Positions 34,183-36,550 of a stretch of 36,550 bases of DNA are shown here, piece after piece (positions within the stretch are counted from its first letter, which is position 1; each line of letters opens with the position of its first letter). Below the pieces are notes generated by a model. The model saw only the letters and a program-made list of their open reading frames with translations. It did not search any database and was not told where the DNA came from. Source of the DNA: an uncultured Sphingobacteriaceae bacterium (lineage in GTDB: Bacteria; Bacteroidota; Bacteroidia; Sphingobacteriales; Sphingobacteriaceae); the NCBI GenBank assembly GCA_946887045.1, contig CAMPKC010000049.1, positions 1 through 36,550 of the forward strand. The letters are read 5' to 3'. A program made the translations under genes and the position numbers.

Positions 34183-34554
34183 TCATTTATTTTTAAGATT
34201 GTTCAATAGTTTCAATATCTCATCAGCTTCTTTCAAGTCAATCTTTTCTTTTTTCACAAAAAATGAAAACATGTTTTCAACTGAATTGCCAAAGTATCCG
34301 CTTAATAGCTTTTCTGTTGCAAAGCTTTTGTATTGTTCTTTGCTGACAACCGGAAAATAGCGATGGCTTTTTCCGAATGCTTCGTGTTCAACAAAATTCT
34401 TGGTTTCTAAAATTCGGATTATTGTTGAAACTGTATTGTATGCAGGCTTCGGTTCGGGAAGCTCTTCCAGGATTTCTTTAACAAATGCTTTCTCCAAACT
34501 CCATAGTATCTGCATTATCTGTTCTTCGGCTTTTGTTAATTCTTTAAGTTCCAT
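34183..34554 (-). CDS. BlaI/MecI-family repressor
   Basis: A 123-residue winged-helix repressor. The DNA-binding part is typical: LTKAEEQIMQILWSLEKAFV, then the recognition region PAYNTVSTIIRILETKNFVE. The C-terminal helical part provides dimerisation. In the Bla/Mec systems the partner M56 protease cuts the repressor to relieve repression, and here the M56 gene is one base downstream, so the two form a regulatory pair. Two identical-spacing inverted repeats (AACTA, six bases, TAGTT) cover its own promoter, so autorepression is very likely. No beta-lactamase or other obvious target lies nearby; the divergent MBL-fold gene starts about 110 bases beyond the operators. Confidence 0.94.
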   Translation of the reverse strand: MELKELTKAEEQIMQILWSLEKAFVKEILEELPEPKPAYNTVSTIIRILETKNFVEHEAFGKSHRYFPVVSKEQYKSFATEKLLSGYFGNSVENMFSFFVKKEKIDLKEADEILKLLNNLKNK

Positions 34555-34576
34555 ATCTCTGTTCTACTGATTTATA

Positions 34577-34607
34577 TAAAGATATAACTATTTTTTTAGT
34601 TTTACAA
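34577..34607 (-). promoter_or_regulatory. Putative promoter of the BlaI-M56 operon
   Basis: On the minus strand TTG (34607-34605) and TATCTTTA (34584-34577, one mismatch to TAnnTTTG) are 20 bases apart. One operator fills the spacer and the other overlaps the TTG, a geometry suited to repression. Confidence 0.55.
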
Positions 34608-34621
34608 CTAATATTTTAGTT
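34586..34621. promoter_or_regulatory. Tandem BlaI-type operators
   Basis: AACTATTTTTTTAGTT (34586-34601) and AACTAATATTTTAGTT (34606-34621) are two 16-bp inverted repeats of the form AACTA, six bases, TAGTT, with centres exactly 20 bases apart (about two helical turns). They lie on the putative promoter of the BlaI-type gene. Confidence 0.7.
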
Positions 34622-34728
34622 TTTATTGGGTGATCTAGCTCTGCCTGGTAAATATTATGATTTAACCCTCTGGCACGAACTTCTGTTGGTATTTCCTGTT
34701 ACCTTTAAAAATCACCATACAACAACAC

Positions 34729-36129
34729 ATGACGATAACATTCCACGGAGCCGCTCAAACTGTAACCGGCAGTAAACATTTAATTAAACTTGATAATGGA
34801 ACTCAGATACTGCTGGACTGTGGTATGTTCCAGGGAATGGGAGAGAGCACCGACGACTTAAACGAGTACTTTGGTTTCAGACCTGATAAGGTGGATTACC
34901 TTATTTTATCTCATGCGCATATTGATCATTGCGGATTAATTCCGAGACTTGTGTCCGAAGGTTTTAATGGCATAATATTTTGTACAGCGCCAACTATGGA
35001 TCTGGCTTCTATTCTCCTTAGCGACTCTGCCCGGATACAGGAGCAGGATGCGGAATACAGCAATAAGAACCGGAGAAGAAATGGCTTAGAGCTTTTGAAA
35101 CCACTCTATACCGAAAACGATGTGATGGAGGCTTTACGCCTGTTTAAAATAGTTGACTATAATGTAGATTTTGAAATTGAACCACGGATAAGCGTTCGAT
35201 TTACCGATGCCGGGCATATTTTGGGAAGTGCAGCTGTGAATCTGAGTATATTAGAAGAAGGGAAGTATCATAGAATTACGTTTAGCGGCGACGTCGGTCA
35301 GTATGGTGATCCACTGCTGAAAAGCCCTCAGAGCTTCCCCCAGGCCGATTACATTCTTCTTGAATCTACCTACGGCGATTCTCTTCATAGAGATTTGGAA
35401 GCTTTGGAAGAGCAGCTTCAGGAGGTGATTCATCAGACCTGTAAGTTAAAGGGAGGCAAAGTAATTATTCCAGCTTTCAGTGTCGGCCGTACACAAGAAC
35501 TGTTATATGCCTTAAATGCTCTGGATTTGAAAGGAAGTTTGCCGGATGTACGATATTATGTGGATAGTCCTTTATCCGAAAAGGCCACCAATGTGCTTAA
35601 AGAGCATACTGACGTTTTCAACAAAAGAGTACAAGAGACGATGAGAGATGATGATGATGTTTTTCATTTTGAAGGTTTGAAATTCATCCAGTCGGTTGAA
35701 GAATCTAAAAGTCTTAATGATGATCCGCGCCCGTGTGTGATTATTTCTTCGTCAGGTATGGCAGAGGCAGGAAGGGTAAAACATCATATAAAAAATAACC
35801 TTGGTAACCAGAAACACACTATTTTAATTGTGGGTTATTGCGAGCCTGGATCCCTTGGAGGGAGACTGGTAGCTGGAGATAAGGTAGTCAGAATATTTGG
35901 CGAAGAGTATGATGTGAGAGCTGAGGTACGGGAAATAAAATCAATGAGCGCACATGGTGATTACGAAGATTTATTACGTTTCCTTTCCTGTCAGGATCCT
36001 TCGGAGGTTAAGAAAGTTTTTCTTGTCCATGGAGAATATGAGGTGCAAACTAAATTCAAACAGCGATTAAAGGATGTTGGATTTGCTAATGTATTGATTC
36101 CAAAACAACACCAGACGGAACAGTTATAA
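34729..36129 (+). CDS. MBL-fold beta-CASP RNA nuclease
   Basis: A 466-residue metallo-beta-lactamase-fold protein of the CPSF73/RMMBL type, probably an RNA-cleaving nuclease. Metal motifs: SHAHIDHCG (His62, His64, Asp66, His67), DAGHILGSA and FSGDVGQYG. The beta-CASP insertion follows (about 205-360, with PAFSVGRTQELLYALN, DSPLSEKAT and ISSSGMAEAGRVKHH). The C-terminal RMMBL segment has SMSAHGDYEDLLRFL and the late histidine in VFLVHGEYE. All catalytic positions appear intact. In other bacteria such proteins process or degrade RNA; the target here is unknown. Its stop is one base from that of the small convergent gene. Confidence 0.92.
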   Translation: MTITFHGAAQTVTGSKHLIKLDNGTQILLDCGMFQGMGESTDDLNEYFGFRPDKVDYLILSHAHIDHCGLIPRLVSEGFNGIIFCTAPTMDLASILLSDSARIQEQDAEYSNKNRRRNGLELLKPLYTENDVMEALRLFKIVDYNVDFEIEPRISVRFTDAGHILGSAAVNLSILEEGKYHRITFSGDVGQYGDPLLKSPQSFPQADYILLESTYGDSLHRDLEALEEQLQEVIHQTCKLKGGKVIIPAFSVGRTQELLYALNALDLKGSLPDVRYYVDSPLSEKATNVLKEHTDVFNKRVQETMRDDDDVFHFEGLKFIQSVEESKSLNDDPRPCVIISSSGMAEAGRVKHHIKNNLGNQKHTILIVGYCEPGSLGGRLVAGDKVVRIFGEEYDVRAEVREIKSMSAHGDYEDLLRFLSCQDPSEVKKVFLVHGEYEVQTKFKQRLKDVGFANVLIPKQHQTEQL

Positions 36130-36130
36130 G

Positions 36131-36301
36131 TTAAAATATAGCCTTTATCATTCCTTTTAACGAGGGGATCTGAAATTTGATGCTAGCCTGCTGTTTTTCG
36201 GGTTCAATCTCTGTTGTGCTTGTATTTTTATATCCCAAAACTAAAAGAGCCGGAATTAATAATATTAAAAATGGTGATACAGGATTGGATGATTTCTTCA
36301 T
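36131..36301 (-). CDS. Small 56-residue single-pass membrane or secreted peptide
   Basis: An ATG at 36301 opens 56 codons ending at a TAA one base from the stop of the MBL-fold gene. The product has a basic start (MKKSSNPVSP), a hydrophobic helix (FLILLIPALLVLG, about 11-23) and a polar tail (TSTTEIEPEKQQ, ending SLKGMIKAIF). It contains no cysteine. The pattern of a positive N-terminus and one good helix, the clean boundaries and the convergent packing support a real gene, but I recognise no family and function is unknown. It could be a signal-anchored peptide or a short secreted one. I see no clear promoter upstream. Confidence 0.55.
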   Translation of the reverse strand: MKKSSNPVSPFLILLIPALLVLGYKNTSTTEIEPEKQQASIKFQIPSLKGMIKAIF

Positions 36302-36550
36302 GATGTTTGAATGAATGAAATCAAATAAACTATATGTTTTTCGAGCCTTAAAATTAATTAGACTAAAAGGGGATAGTTATAGATGAACGGGTAATTCTGA
36401 GGTGTGAACGATTAGGTTCATAAAAACATTTGAGCTTTGTCTCTTTCCCGGATCAATTACACCTGCTCTGGATTTTGGCTGGAGAGATCAACCATATCTT
36501 CTAATTGTATTTATTTAAAAAATATTAATATACAATAGATAAGGTATCTT
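36302..36550. other. Terminal 249 bp without a recognised feature
   Basis: AT-rich sequence upstream of the small peptide gene, running off the end of the window. It presumably holds that gene's promoter, but no exact TAnnTTTG box with a partner was found. No other gene was seen. Confidence 0.4.

Noticed and set aside
34183..36129. BlaI-M56 pair and the MBL-fold protein as a beta-lactam resistance module
   Set aside because: The MBL-fold protein has beta-CASP and RMMBL parts of an RNA nuclease and no signal peptide, and the M56 sensor lacks a penicillin-binding domain.
1..36550. Prophage, insertion sequence, integron or conjugative element
   Set aside because: No transposase, integrase, phage structural or transfer gene, and no long terminal inverted repeats with target duplications, were seen; the genes are mostly core functions in usual order.
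1..36550. tRNA or rRNA genes
   Set aside because: No cloverleaf with the GTTCGAATC-type T-loop and no rRNA-like conserved block was recognised in any gap, though a covariance search was not possible.

Overview
The window looks like chromosomal DNA of a member of the Bacteroidota, most likely a Sphingobacteriaceae-type organism (Pedobacter or Mucilaginibacter relatives). The reasons are: A-rich leaders without Shine-Dalgarno sequences before most genes; repeated promoter-like pairs of TTG, 19-21 bases, then TAnnTTTG; M56/TonB and DUF4369-thioredoxin proteins typical of the phylum; and a three-gene sdhCAB operon with a single cytochrome b subunit. I infer this from recognition of protein families, not from a database search.

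Layout. 1-1.75 kb: two tandem exported ferritin-like proteins. 1.75-8.5 kb: a plant-sugar locus with xylose isomerase and xylulokinase on the minus strand, divergent from a LacI-type regulator that is followed by a pectinesterase and a GH43 glycosidase. Two operator-like palindromes lie at the two control points of this locus. 8.5-12.3 kb: recG, an MFS exporter and a small PLDc_N membrane protein. 12.3-14.1 kb: a sparse stretch with one unrecognised lipoprotein and two long gaps. 14.1-20.3 kb, minus strand: the translation cluster rplM-rpsI-rpsB-tsf-pyrH-frr, followed by an ABC exporter. 20.8-24.8 kb: fatty-acid desaturase, mscL, aspS and dapF. 25-28.2 kb: an HtrA/Deg protease, a PdeM-like phosphoesterase and a thioredoxin-fold lipoprotein that has lost both catalytic cysteines. 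28.8-32.5 kb: sdhC-sdhA-sdhB. 32.5-36.3 kb: a BlaI-type repressor with an M56/TonB membrane sensor, an MBL-fold beta-CASP nuclease and a 56-residue membrane peptide gene.

Most of the window is ordinary core genome. I see no prophage, insertion sequence, CRISPR array, rRNA or tRNA, and I did not find a clearly new multi-gene system. The points most worth a second look are regulatory or structural: twin BlaI-type operators placed on a promoter, paired LacI-type palindromes, a textbook Shine-Dalgarno sequence before rpsB in a lineage that rarely uses them, a 93-bp tandem duplication of the tsf 3' end with its terminator, wordy palindromic spacers inside core operons, and the redox-dead TlpA-like lipoprotein.

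All coordinates and motif matches were made by eye. Promoter, operator and RNA calls are inferences from sequence patterns.
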